Below, piece after piece: positions 25,633 through 34,258 of a stretch of 64,000 bases of DNA (positions are counted from its first letter, which is position 1; every line of letters begins with the position of its first letter). Position numbers and translations under genes: made by a program. Below the pieces are notes generated by a model that ran no database searches, was not told the origin of the DNA, and worked only from the letters and a program-made list of their open reading frames with translations. This DNA comes from Jatrophihabitans sp. GAS493 (lineage in GTDB: Bacteria > Actinomycetota > Actinomycetes > Mycobacteriales > Jatrophihabitantaceae), in the NCBI RefSeq assembly GCF_900230215.1, contig NZ_LT907982.1, forward strand, positions 434,001-498,000. Direction: 5' to 3'.

Positions 25633-26396
25633 GCGGCCTCACCCCGCGCCAGTGAGGATGCGGCGAGCGCGTCGGATAGTTGACGGCAGAGGTCGGCGAA
25701 CTCGGTCGAGTAGCGCAGCGACGCGGGGCGCGGCCGGGCGAATGGCACGCGAATATCGGCGATAACTGAGCCCGGTCGCGCCGAGAAGACAACCACCCGG
25801 TCGGCCAGGAAGACCGCCTCGGTGATGGCATGGGTGACGAAGACACCGCAGAACGGCCGCTGGGCCATCAGCTGGTCCAGCTCTTCGTTGAGCTTCTGCC
25901 GGGTGATCTCGTCCAGGGCGCCGAAGGGCTCGTCGAAGAGGAACACCTCCGGTGACTCGGTGAGCGCGCGGGCGATGGAGACGCGCATGCGCATGCCGCC
26001 GGAGAGTTGAGCCGGACGGAGCTTCTCGTAATCGGCCAGTCCGACACGCTTGAGCGCCTCGCGCGCGGTGGCGTTCGCCTCCCGGCGGGGGCGGCCGGCC
26101 AGCCGCAGCGGGAGCGTCACATTCTGCAGGGCGGTGAGCCAGGGCAGCAGCGTCGCGTCCTGGAAGACGTAACCGACGTGGGAGGCCGCGCTCTCCACGC
26201 TGCCGGTGGTGGGGGCGTCGAGTCCGGCCAGCATGCGCAGCAGCGTGGACTTCCCGCAGCCGGAGGGGCCGACGAGGGCGACCATCTCGTCGGGCGCCAG
26301 TTCAAGCGACGTCCGCTCGATGGCCACCGTTCCGTTCGGGAAGACCCGCGTGACGTCGGTGAGCCGCGCTGCCGGCTGTGTATACGAGATGCCCAT
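25629..26396 (-). CDS. ABC transporter ATP-binding protein (SsuB/ThiZ-like)
   Basis: A 255-residue ATPase with Walker [10 protein letters not shown] (near 43-51), Q-loop YVFQDATLLPWL, signature LSGGMRMR and Walker B EVFLFDEPFGALD, the pattern of nitrate/sulfonate/taurine-type importers. First gene of the transporter operon. No ribosome site precedes the ATG. Two GTATAC half-operators flank or overlap the start codon (26379-26407), so transcription may begin very close to it. Confidence 0.92.
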   Translation of the reverse strand: MGISYTQPAARLTDVTRVFPNGTVAIERTSLELAPDEMVALVGPSGCGKSTLLRMLAGLDAPTTGSVESAASHVGYVFQDATLLPWLTALQNVTLPLRLAGRPRREANATAREALKRVGLADYEKLRPAQLSGGMRMRVSIARALTESPEVFLFDEPFGALDEITRQKLNEELDQLMAQRPFCGVFVTHAITEAVFLADRVVVFSARPGSVIADIRVPFARPRPASLRYSTEFADLCRQLSDALAASSLARGEAA

Positions 26397-26407
26397 TCAC
26401 GTATACA
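26379..26407. promoter_or_regulatory. GTATAC-type inverted operator at the start of the transporter operon
   Basis: TGTATACG (26379-26386) and CGTATACA (26400-26407) form an 8-bp inverted repeat with a 13-base spacer around the ATPase start codon. GTATAC cores are typical of GntR/FCD-family operators (established for several FadR-group regulators). The GntR/FCD gene 84 bases upstream is the obvious candidate to bind here. Confidence 0.6.
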
Positions 26408-26480
26408 ACGATGGCTGTGTTTCGGCGCTGTTGCCTCGCTGTGCTTGGGCTGTAAACGTCGCGTCGGGGGGCGGCCCGCT

Positions 26481-27128
26481 TCAGTCGCGGGTCAGCAGGA
26501 TCTCGAAGAGGAGCTTCTCGTCGCGCACCACGTCTTCCCGCATGGCGGCGGCGGCGGCCTCGGGATCGCCCTGCAGGATGGCCTCGGCGATGAGGGCGTG
26601 ATGGCGCCAGGAGTCGGGCGAGCGCTGTTCGAGGTTGTACTCGAAAATCCAGCTGACCTGGCTGCGGACCGTCTGCAGCAGGGTGGCCAGCTCGGCGTTG
26701 CCGGAGGCCTGAGCCACCAGCTCGTGGAAGCGATCGACCAGGCCGGCGACGTGGTCGAACTGCTTGCGGGCGGTCGCCGACGACCCCTGCTTCAGCACCG
26801 ACCGCAGCTCGGCGGCGACGGGAGCGCCCTGCCGCTCGGCGGCCAACCGGGCCGCCAGCTCCTCGAGGTTCTGCCGGATGACCATCAGCTCGCGGGTGCG
26901 TCGCGGCGACGGCAGCGCGACGGTGGCTCCGCGGCGCGGAACGATCTCGATGAAGCCCTCGTGGGCCAGCAGTTGGAGCGCCTCGCGGGCCGGTACGCGG
27001 GAGACGCCGTGCTGCTCGGCCAGCGCGTGCTCGAGAATGCGGGTGCCCGGCACCAGCTCGCCGGAGATGATCTCGGCCCGCAGCGACCGGGCGATCGAAT
27101 CCCGCAACGGCTCCACAGTGGCGCTCAC
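26481..27128 (-). CDS. GntR-family transcriptional regulator with FCD domain
   Basis: A 215-residue repressor-type regulator. The winged helix at residues 5-75 includes LRAEIISGELVPGTRILEHAL and SRVPAREALQLLAHEGFI. An all-helical FCD ligand domain spans about 80-205 with the usual histidines (FHELVA, WRHHALIAEAI). GTG at 27128 is chosen; longer in-frame sequence upstream runs into the divergent gene and lacks domain similarity. It sits just upstream of and co-oriented with the ABC-amidohydrolase operon, so I infer it senses that operon's substrate and acts at the GTATAC repeats. Confidence 0.88.
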   Translation of the reverse strand: MSATVEPLRDSIARSLRAEIISGELVPGTRILEHALAEQHGVSRVPAREALQLLAHEGFIEIVPRRGATVALPSPRRTRELMVIRQNLEELAARLAAERQGAPVAAELRSVLKQGSSATARKQFDHVAGLVDRFHELVAQASGNAELATLLQTVRSQVSWIFEYNLEQRSPDSWRHHALIAEAILQGDPEAAAAAMREDVVRDEKLLFEILLTRD

Positions 27129-27292
27129 TGGCTGGTACCTCGGCTCGGCGTTGACACGTCCAACAGTCTGCCGCACGCCGCGGAGGTGGTTGCTCCCGAA
27201 TCGCCCGTCGCCAGGCGTCGTCGTACCGGGCGGGCGAGTCTTGGCGCCCGCGTCCGCGGCCTTCCCAATTCGCCGGGCCTTCTTCGTGCCCA

Positions 27293-27298
27293 TAACAT
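27293..27298 (+). promoter_or_regulatory. -10 box of a probable leaderless promoter
   Basis: TAACAT followed by six bases and the ATG at 27305; no ribosome site is present. Same geometry as at 6677, 7111 and 43158. Confidence 0.45.
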
Positions 27299-27304
27299 CT
27301 GGGC

Positions 27305-28198
27305 ATGACGACGCCGCGGGATGCCGACCCTTACGACGAGGGACGCCAATTCTCCCGTCCCTATATGCCAGTGGCGTCCACGCCGGCCGGAGATGCTCCC
27401 ACCGCCTACGGTGTGAGCCCGGCCCCCTACGGATATGCCGCCGCTCCGTGGACGCCGCCGTATTCGTCGGACCCGAGCTACGCCCAGTACCCGTCGGACC
27501 CGAACCACACCCCGTATCCGAACTACACCCCCGACAATCTGCAGGTCGGGGCGCCGTACGCGCCGCAGGGCTATCCCCCACCGTATTGGGCGACCGAGAT
27601 GCCACCGGCCCGGGTGGCTCCACGCCGACGGAAGGGGCTGTGGATCTCGATGGCGGCGGCGGTCGTCCTGATCGGCGGCCTCGCGACGGCGGTTGCGGTC
27701 AGTTCGCAGAGCACGTCCAACTCTGGCGGCAACGCATTCGCTGCCGTCCCGACCGTCGTCGACACCGGGTCAGGAGGCGTCGTTATCAATTCGAGCTCGG
27801 GCCATTTTCGGGCCCGGTTCCCGGCGACACCCGACGAGCAGTCCATCCCACTGACGGTGAGCGGAGTGAAGATCGCCGTCCACGTCGCTGTCACCCGCGA
27901 CCCGCTGACCGCGGTGGAGAGCGAGTCCTACTCCGAAGGGCTACCGACCGACCAGACAGCGGACACTCTGCGGATCGCCCTGCGTTCCTTCGCCGCGTCG
28001 GCGAACCTGACCGTTGACAGCCAGTCCGACACGACGTTCCGGGGCCTGGCTGCCCGAACCGCGACGTACACGGCCCCGGACGGTGAGCACCTCACCGGAG
28101 TCATCTTCATGGCGTCGCCCACCATGTCTTATTTTCTTGTCGCCGATACGGGTGCCCCGTTCGAAGCGCTGGAGAACTCGTTCGAGACTGTTCCTTAG
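27305..28198 (+). CDS. Membrane protein with Pro/Tyr-rich cytoplasmic head, unknown function
   Basis: A 297-residue single-pass protein. Residues 1-105 are a disordered Pro/Tyr/Ala-rich region (PYGYAAAPW, YPSDPNHTPYPNY), then a basic RRRK stop, one membrane helix (about 113-135) and an extracytoplasmic domain of about 160 residues with no signature I recognise. This plan is common among actinobacterial envelope proteins. It is divergent from the GntR gene. A functional call is not possible from sequence. Confidence 0.7.
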   Translation: MTTPRDADPYDEGRQFSRPYMPVASTPAGDAPTAYGVSPAPYGYAAAPWTPPYSSDPSYAQYPSDPNHTPYPNYTPDNLQVGAPYAPQGYPPPYWATEMPPARVAPRRRKGLWISMAAAVVLIGGLATAVAVSSQSTSNSGGNAFAAVPTVVDTGSGGVVINSSSGHFRARFPATPDEQSIPLTVSGVKIAVHVAVTRDPLTAVESESYSEGLPTDQTADTLRIALRSFAASANLTVDSQSDTTFRGLAARTATYTAPDGEHLTGVIFMASPTMSYFLVADTGAPFEALENSFETVP

Positions 28199-28378
28199 CC
28201 GGCGCCCGTTAGCGCATAAGCGACCGATCGAGCGCCCACCGCCCGCGCTGAGCGAGCCATTCCAGCCGTGAATTGGCAATGAACCCCCCATGTTTCGCTG
28301 GGAAAAGTCCTGAGATCACGCCGTGGGCGTTCTCAATCCGATTTTTGCAACAGACGAATCGGTGTTATTTTCCATCTG

Positions 28379-28409
28379 CCCCTCCACCATTTCTGGTGGG
28401 GGCTTTTTG
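28379..28409 (+). terminator. Intrinsic terminator upstream of the GH16 gene
   Basis: CCACCA pairs with TGGTGG around a short loop, extended by a C-rich/G-rich stem and followed by CTTTTTG. It lies 180 bases after the stop of the preceding membrane-protein gene; the 28199-28469 gap otherwise shows no gene. Confidence 0.6.
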
Positions 28410-28469
28410 TTGCCGCGCCCCCAGCGCAATCGGGTCCCCCCGCCCACACCGAACGTTCCAGGAACCTCC

Positions 28470-29792
28470 ATGCACACAACTCGACACCCTCTCATCGCGG
28501 CGCTCCTCGCAGGCGCAGCCTCCGCAGCTGCTCTCATCGCCGTCAGTTCCAGCCCAGCCGCCGCGGCCTCCGCGTCCGTCGATCTGGGCACGGTCAACAA
28601 ATGCGCGAACCCGCTGTTGGCCACCGACACCACCGGTTGGTCATCCACCGACGGGACGATCACGCGCGTTGCCGCATCCGGCCTCAGCGGCGCGTCCTGG
28701 GCAATCTCGACCAACGGCAAGAAGCTCGTCCAGCCCAAGCTGACCGTCGTCGCCCATGAGTCCTGGCAGGTGTCGGGTTGGGTGCGTTCCATCGGCACCG
28801 ACATCACCGTGCGGATCGGCATCGACTGGTTCAACGCCGCCGGCACCGTCATCAGCAATACGTTCAGCGCTTATGTGCCGGTCGCTGCCTCCACAGCGAC
28901 CACCGGAACCTGGACGAAGGTATCCACCGTCGCGGTCGCGCCCACCGGGGCAGTCCGGGGAGCCGTGTCGCAATTCGCGACTGTTCCCACCGGCGCCACC
29001 GCCACACTGCTGGACACCGGCTGCGACTACGAACTCGCATCCCTGGGCGACGTGAAGATCCCGAAGGGCAACCTGCCGGCCGACGATCAGGGTCCGAACG
29101 GCTGGACCCAGACACTCTCCGAGGACTTCAACACACCAGAAGGATCCGCAACGAAAGTCGGCGCACTGCCGGACGGTCTGTGGTGGGGTTACCCCGACAA
29201 CACCAAAATCACCAACAGCACCAACGGCGTCTACGAGCCGACCCAGGTCGTGACGGTCTCCGGTGGCCTGCTGCACTTCAACGGGCACACCGAAGGCAGC
29301 TCCGCGTACGCGGCCAGCGAACTTCCGTTGCCCAAGGCAGGTCAGACCTACGGCCGCTGGGACGTGCGATACCGCTACCTGCCGGGGAGCAACATCGCCG
29401 GCTTCAAATCCGTATGGATGCTCTGGCCGTCGAGCGACGTCTGGGGCGACGGTGAGATGGACTTCGCCGAATTCGACAACGCCGCCGACCGATCAACCGT
29501 CGGCGCCTACAGCCATCGCGCCTGCGGGCAGACTCCACCGGCCTGCCCGACCGACGGCGCCATCGCCAAGATCGACCCGCAGCAGTGGCACACCGCGACC
29601 GCGATCTGGTCGCCCGGCAAATACACCGCTTACACCGACGGGCACCTCATCGTCTCCGCCACTACGCAGATCGCCACGACTCCGCATCACCTGGTCCTGC
29701 AGACCGAGGCGTCCGACTACGGGCCCACCGCCAACCCTGGCGATGTGTTCAAGGTCGACGTTGCGTGGGTCGTCGCCTACACACGGAACTAG
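28470..29792 (+). CDS. Secreted glycoside hydrolase family 16 protein with N-terminal CBM-like domain
   Basis: A 440-residue exported enzyme. Signal peptide at residues 1-33 ending in an Ala run; a carbohydrate-binding-like beta domain (about 36-190, CBM4/9-type); then a GH16 domain (about 200-440). The active-site motif GEMDFAEFD carries nucleophile Glu329, Asp331 and acid/base Glu334, preceded by FKSVWMLWP. GH16 enzymes hydrolyse beta-1,3- or beta-1,3-1,4-glucans, agar or carrageenan; which one is not evident. The ATG has AGGA six bases upstream. Confidence 0.88.
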   Translation: MHTTRHPLIAALLAGAASAAALIAVSSSPAAAASASVDLGTVNKCANPLLATDTTGWSSTDGTITRVAASGLSGASWAISTNGKKLVQPKLTVVAHESWQVSGWVRSIGTDITVRIGIDWFNAAGTVISNTFSAYVPVAASTATTGTWTKVSTVAVAPTGAVRGAVSQFATVPTGATATLLDTGCDYELASLGDVKIPKGNLPADDQGPNGWTQTLSEDFNTPEGSATKVGALPDGLWWGYPDNTKITNSTNGVYEPTQVVTVSGGLLHFNGHTEGSSAYAASELPLPKAGQTYGRWDVRYRYLPGSNIAGFKSVWMLWPSSDVWGDGEMDFAEFDNAADRSTVGAYSHRACGQTPPACPTDGAIAKIDPQQWHTATAIWSPGKYTAYTDGHLIVSATTQIATTPHHLVLQTEASDYGPTANPGDVFKVDVAWVVAYTRN

Positions 29793-29804
29793 CCGAGTAG
29801 CGCC

Positions 29805-30281
29805 ATGGTTTGGAAGCCGCCCTCTCGACCGTCATATGCACGGCGTGCGGCCACGGTGTTGCGCTGGTCGGTCTTCGTCTTTCCTCGTGGGGAGAGTGCG
29901 CCCTACGACGAACATGTTCTGCGTGATCTGCGCTCGTCGCCGGCACGGCTGCTGCGCAGGCTCGACGCCGGCCGCACGGTGCGACTGTGCGTCCACGTTG
30001 ATACCCACCCTGGCTGGTCCCCGGAAGCCGGCCAAATCAATCTGACTCGCAGCGGCGGCGAGCTGTACGTCGGGGCGACTCGGATCCAGTTACCTACTGG
30101 TCCAACCACGAACGTCCGCACTGTCTCGCCGCCGGATCAAGGCGAGACAGAAGTTGGCGGCGACCCTGTCTGCTGGCTTGAAGTCGAGGTCGAGAACCGG
30201 CCTATGACCTTTGGACTACGGGTCAGCTACGCGTCGGCCCTTGGGACCAGTCTCGGCTGGCCGCCGCCCGAAGGCTTCTAG
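29805..30281 (+). CDS. Hypothetical protein
   Basis: A 158-residue frame starting 12 bases after the GH16 stop, with ordinary but less GC3-biased codons. It shows mixed strands and helices (LRWSVFVFPRG, VRLCVHVDTHPGW, VCWLEVEVENRP) and no domain I recognise. It has no signal peptide and no ribosome site. It could be co-transcribed with the GH16 gene, but its soluble character gives no link to secretion. It falls within the accessory stretch that leads to tRNA-Arg. Confidence 0.5.
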   Translation: MVWKPPSRPSYARRAATVLRWSVFVFPRGESAPYDEHVLRDLRSSPARLLRRLDAGRTVRLCVHVDTHPGWSPEAGQINLTRSGGELYVGATRIQLPTGPTTNVRTVSPPDQGETEVGGDPVCWLEVEVENRPMTFGLRVSYASALGTSLGWPPPEGF

Positions 30282-30341
30282 CCAACCTGTGAATCGAGCA
30301 TCGGCGGCTATTGCGTCGATGTAGAGACGGCCTAGTACGGG

Positions 30342-30830
30342 CTACTTCCGACGTTTGGGCTTCGATTCCGGTCCGAGCGGTGCGGCGCCAAAGGCAGCCA
30401 AGCGGGCGCGGACATGCTCAGGCACCTTTGCGCCGAGCCACATGCTGGCGACGGCCTGGCGGAATCGTGGTTGCTGCCGTGCCCTGCGCTCCACATCGTC
30501 GACAAACTTCGAGGCGTGACCGCTGTGACTAACGAGGTCTTCCAAGGGTCCGGCTCCGACAAATTCGAGTTCGGCATCGGTGATGGCGGCGTCGACTAGT
30601 GCCTGGATCGCGTCAATGGCGGCTGGCGAGCCGCTGCGAGTCAGACTGGCCACAAACTCCTGGGCGGGCCCGTACACGCCTTTCGCTCGTCGATAGTCCG
30701 AGTCATTCCAGTACTGAGAAGCGACCTCGGCCATCGATCCCCATAGCACCGGACCGTCGCATCTGGACCATGTGCACACGCCCGACTGATCGACGCTGGC
30801 CTCCGACCACTCGTCGTCCACCTCGTCCAT
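30342..30830 (-). CDS. DUF6869-like protein
   Basis: A 162-residue protein from ATG 30830. The C-terminal part contains ELEFVGAGPLEDLVSHSG followed by a charged helix (FVDDVERRARQQPRFRQAV) and MWLG, a pattern I associate with DUF6869, a family of unknown role often near toxin or immunity-type genes. The final residues are basic (KPKRRK). Longer upstream starts are possible and the ribosome site is weak. Function unknown. Confidence 0.6.
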   Translation of the reverse strand: MDEVDDEWSEASVDQSGVCTWSRCDGPVLWGSMAEVASQYWNDSDYRRAKGVYGPAQEFVASLTRSGSPAAIDAIQALVDAAITDAELEFVGAGPLEDLVSHSGHASKFVDDVERRARQQPRFRQAVASMWLGAKVPEHVRARLAAFGAAPLGPESKPKRRK

Positions 30831-31007
30831 CGACCAATCATCTATCAAGCAACGCCGCGTCGCACAGGCTGCAGGTCGTTGCCCGTTGCGCCTGATGGTC
30901 GGGGTGCATGTCAGGCTTGTCGGACATGCACCCCCCTCGACTCTGACTGGAATGCGGAAGAGCCGGTAGACCGATGACTTGGCGCTTGCGATACTCGATT
31001 GGTGTTT

Positions 31008-31301
31008 ATGCTTCATGGCCGCCTGGCCGCCAAGTCTGGTATGCGCGGGGACCTGCTGGCGATCCTGACCGAAGCCGCGAGCGGCAGCCTCCTGCCCGGT
31101 TGCCGACTATATGTCGTCGGGATCGAGGAAGGCGACTCCGACGGTGTGTGGGCGACGGAGATATGGGAATCGCCGGAGGCTCACGCGGCGTCGCTTCAGA
31201 TGGACAGGGTCCGGGACCAGATTGCTCGGGCGATGCCGCTGATCGATGTCGACGCTTCTACCCAGCAGAAGCTGGACGCGATTGCCGGCATTCCTGCGTG
31301 A
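31008..31301 (+). CDS. Antibiotic biosynthesis monooxygenase (ABM/YgiN-like) domain protein
   Basis: A 97-residue single-domain protein of the dimeric alpha-beta barrel type. It contains HGRLAAKSGMRGDLLAIL, GCRLYVVGIE, VWATEIWESPEAHAASL and a terminal helix, the order seen in ABM/YgiN proteins (quinol or small-aromatic monooxygenases and stress proteins). ATG 31008 is chosen over an upstream TTG (30999). It stands alone in the accessory region; substrate unknown. Confidence 0.75.
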   Translation: MLHGRLAAKSGMRGDLLAILTEAASGSLLPGCRLYVVGIEEGDSDGVWATEIWESPEAHAASLQMDRVRDQIARAMPLIDVDASTQQKLDAIAGIPA

Positions 31302-31428
31302 GACCAGGAGTCACCTGCGCAGCGTGTCGTCACCGCAAGCCAGCCGACCGGCGACACTGAACGCACCGACCCGGCACGTCACACCGTCGGCCGGTCGGAG
31401 CCGGTCGCGCTCGGTCCGTCCGGAGCCG

Positions 31429-32103
31429 TCAGCGGTAGAACGTGAAGATCAACTCGCCGGGGTGCAACTGTTGAGGTGGTGTGTTGAGCCGGTTTACGCC
31501 GACTCGCATGCCAGTTCCTTCGATCCATTCCTCGCAGGACAGTTCTTCGAACCCGGCTTGGTTAAACCATCGGCGGATGTCCGTTCCAAGATCGGGATCC
31601 TGCGCGCCGCGAGTCCAGATGACCGTGGCCCCCGGTGCACATAGCTGACGGGCCACGTGCACGAGCCGCTCGATGTCGGATGCGGAGATGTTGCCCATGA
31701 TCCCGCTGAGGAGCAGGAGGTCGGCCGGGATGAGATCGACATAGGTGGCGGTGGTTCCGGCATCGGCTTGAACAACGTTTAGGGCGAGATCGAGCTGCGC
31801 GATGCGTCGGCGAGCGACGGCGGCGTTTATCGGGTAGATCTCGACCAGGGCGCCGCTCACTCGGGCGCGGTCGTTCCGGCCACGGGCCTGCAGCGCGCCC
31901 AGGATGTCATGGCCTTGGCCGGCGCACACGCTGAGCACGCGTACCGAGCCTGGCGTGCGGTCTAGCCACTCGAGAATGGCCTGCTGGACGTGGCGCAGCC
32001 GGACCGAGAGGCTCGACTCATGGTCGTCGTACGCCGCGTGCCAGGCCACGTAGTCACGCAGCTGCGGATGGTCTGGACCTGGATCGGCGCGATGGTCCGT
32101 CAT
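31429..32103 (-). CDS. Class I SAM-dependent methyltransferase
   Basis: A 224-residue Rossmann-type methyltransferase. Motif I is VLSVCAGQGHD (about 55-65), followed by an acidic turn at ALVEIYP, VVQADAG and LLLLSGIMGN. The C-terminal third has VIWTRGAQDPD and EELSCEEWIEGTG. Glycine-rich motif I is slightly divergent. The acceptor is unknown; nothing in the sequence points to DNA or RNA. It lies in the accessory stretch next to tRNA-Arg. Confidence 0.75.
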   Translation of the reverse strand: MTDHRADPGPDHPQLRDYVAWHAAYDDHESSLSVRLRHVQQAILEWLDRTPGSVRVLSVCAGQGHDILGALQARGRNDRARVSGALVEIYPINAAVARRRIAQLDLALNVVQADAGTTATYVDLIPADLLLLSGIMGNISASDIERLVHVARQLCAPGATVIWTRGAQDPDLGTDIRRWFNQAGFEELSCEEWIEGTGMRVGVNRLNTPPQQLHPGELIFTFYR

Positions 32104-32687
32104 TCTTGGATTGTCCCTGACCGCACTTTAGGACCGGAACATACCGTCGGGGTCGCCAAATTTTGGGTTATTCGCTTCGGCGAACGGCGCCTTAACGGCG
32201 ATCGTCCGGCGCGGCGAGACCGGCCGCCGCAAGCTTTCTCAGCGATCTCGCGCACCGGTGGGGCCAGTCGCCGAGCGGCACACGGCGGAGCTGAGCCACC
32301 AGCCCGCGTGAACAGCACACTCCACCGGCGACATAGTCCGAGCCCTCACCACTGACCGCCCTGCAACCGTCCATTCAAACAGCACGTGTTGCGAAGACGG
32401 CTCGAATCCTCGTCGGCCCAGCCGGGTCCGTTTTCAGACGGCATTACCGACTCGCCGGCGGCGAAAACAGGAGCCAAAGAGGCCGCTCTCCGGCAGCGGA
32501 CACACCAGTTGATACTGCGGCAGAACCACTGACCAAGACTCCACGACCTACATACGCGCCGAAGCACGGTCGCAGTTGTGACGCGCTGCGGCTCTGCCGA
32601 GCACAGTAGCGGCAGCGCAGAAGGTTCCTTCCCACCAGCCGCACCGACACTGTGCATCAGCGCGGGAACATAGTCGGAGATGATGTT
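32104..32687. other. Gene-free stretch of about 580 bases
   Basis: Codon use in all frames looks unlike that of neighbouring genes and no domain is recognisable. It separates two divergent genes and may hold decayed sequence as well as the promoters for the methyltransferase and the DUF2332 gene. Confidence 0.4.
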
Positions 32688-33698
32688 GTGGTGCAACGGC
32701 CTGAGGATGTCCGCGCGGCATTCACCGAACCGGAGGAGTTCTGGAGCTCGCCGCTGTACCGTACGCTGTCGGCCGCGGTGGCCGGTGATCCGTACCTGGT
32801 GGGTTTGGCTGCGCATACTCGCGACGGGCAGGTGCCGACGTTCGCCTTCTTCGGTGCGGTGCACGCGCTGCTGCTCGACGGCGCGGAGCACCCGCTGGGC
32901 GCCTACTACCCGTCGCTGCGCGGCGACGCTGCCCTCCCCCCGGAGGGCGCCGGTCAGCACCTGCTGGCCTTCGCCCGTCATCACGAGACCGCCATCATCG
33001 GCATCGTCTCCACCCGATTCGCGCAAACCAACCAGGTGCGGCGGGCGGTTGGCCTGCGCCTGGGCCTGGCCGCGATCGCGCCGTCGCTCAGTGATCAGCC
33101 AGCACACCTACTCGAGGTCGGCACCAGCACCGGTCTGCTGCTGCGCCACGCGCATTACGGATACCGCCTGGGCGTTCGGCAGTTCGGCGACCGTGATCCG
33201 CCGGTTCAACTGACCACCGAATGGCGCAGTACCCAGCCACCACCAGATCTCGACGCCATACCGGTCCTCGCCTCCACCTGCGGAGTGGACCTGAACCCGC
33301 TCGACGCGACCGTCGAGGCCGACCGGCGCTGGCTGGAGGCGCTGATCTGGCCGGAGGACCGCGACAAAGCAACCCTGCTGCACGACGCGCTCACCCTCGC
33401 CACCCACGAGCCGGTCCAGATCATGGCCGGGGACGCCATCGACCTGTGCCCCGTGTGGTCGACGCGCACCCCCGCCGGCGAACCGCGCATCGTGTTTCAC
33501 TGCGCCACCCGCATGCACGTACCCCTCGATCAGCGCGCGGACTTCGACCGCGCCATCGACAACATCGGCCAGGACGGGCCGCTCTATCGGATCATCATCG
33601 AAGGCGACGGCATTCAGATCACCGAGCCCGGACAGCCGACCTCCCGCCGATTCGACGCAGAGGGCCACCTCGGATGGGCCGCGCCGGCCGATAGCTGA
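32688..33698 (+). CDS. DUF2332 family protein
   Basis: A 336-residue soluble protein. The N-terminal half has the DUF2332 hallmarks SSPLYRTLSAAVAGDPYLV, FFGAVHALLLDGAEHPLG and AYYPSLRG. The middle has LLEVGTSTGLLL, resembling a degenerate SAM-binding loop. Family function is unknown. GTG 32688 is chosen because GGAGA ends seven bases upstream; an adjacent GTG and a GTG at 32652 are alternatives. About 300 gene-free bases follow before the toxin-antitoxin pair. Confidence 0.82.
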   Translation: MVQRPEDVRAAFTEPEEFWSSPLYRTLSAAVAGDPYLVGLAAHTRDGQVPTFAFFGAVHALLLDGAEHPLGAYYPSLRGDAALPPEGAGQHLLAFARHHETAIIGIVSTRFAQTNQVRRAVGLRLGLAAIAPSLSDQPAHLLEVGTSTGLLLRHAHYGYRLGVRQFGDRDPPVQLTTEWRSTQPPPDLDAIPVLASTCGVDLNPLDATVEADRRWLEALIWPEDRDKATLLHDALTLATHEPVQIMAGDAIDLCPVWSTRTPAGEPRIVFHCATRMHVPLDQRADFDRAIDNIGQDGPLYRIIIEGDGIQITEPGQPTSRRFDAEGHLGWAAPADS

Positions 33699-33965
33699 CC
33701 ACGCCTCGTGGGCGCCGGGCGGTTTAGGCTGACGGAGTTCGGCTGACGTTTCCCAGTTTGAGAGCCAGTTGGTCTGGCCAGGCGGACAGGCAGTGAGGCT
33801 TGCGAGGCGCAGAGGTGAGGTTAGCCCAGCCCGAGTCCAAGGTTAGCCAGGATCTACGCTGCACCGAAGGCTGACCATCGCACGCGTTTCGCAAGCGAAC
33901 GAACCACGCTGGGCTGTTCGGTCGGATGCCGGGGGATCAACTAACGTTCGCGACCGACTGGCCGT

Positions 33966-33980
33966 GCACCATAATGGTGC
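33966..33980. promoter_or_regulatory. Palindrome upstream of the antitoxin gene
   Basis: GCACCAT-A-ATGGTGC is a perfect 15-bp palindrome ending three bases before the antitoxin ribosome site. Ribbon-helix-helix antitoxins usually repress their own operon at such sites. Confidence 0.6.
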
Positions 33981-33994
33981 TTAGAGGTATCGTT

Positions 33995-34258
33995 ATGGTT
34001 ATGGCGATGACATTGAGGCTGCCACCGGAACTCGACGCCGCGGTCCGTGTGGCGGCCGACGAAGAGCACCGCAGCGTCCAGCAGACGGTCGTTCACGCCC
34101 TCGAGCTGTACCTCGCCGCTCGCGAGACCGCCGACATCAAAGCCGACCCTGACGCCCTCCGGGCCCTCGCCGAAGCACGCGATGCAGTCCGGGCCGGTGA
34201 CGTTGCGTATGGAACCGACGCGGCGCGAGCGTTGTTGAAGGATCGCCACGCGTCGTGA
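33995..34258 (+). CDS. Ribbon-helix-helix antitoxin (RelB/ParD-like)
   Basis: An 87-residue protein. The N terminus MTLRLPPELDAAVRVAADEE followed by SVQQTVVHALELYL is the Arc/MetJ ribbon-helix-helix pattern. The C-terminal half is charged and likely wraps the toxin. The ribosome site AGAGG (33983-33987) supports ATG 33995. It overlaps the toxin gene by four bases (GTGA) and is preceded by a perfect palindrome, the usual autoregulated arrangement of a type II system. Confidence 0.85.
   Translation: MVMAMTLRLPPELDAAVRVAADEEHRSVQQTVVHALELYLAARETADIKADPDALRALAEARDAVRAGDVAYGTDAARALLKDRHAS

Noticed and set aside
31990-32355. Plus-strand frame overlapping the methyltransferase start
   Set aside because: First part is antisense to the methyltransferase, remainder is low-complexity Arg/Pro sequence without a family.
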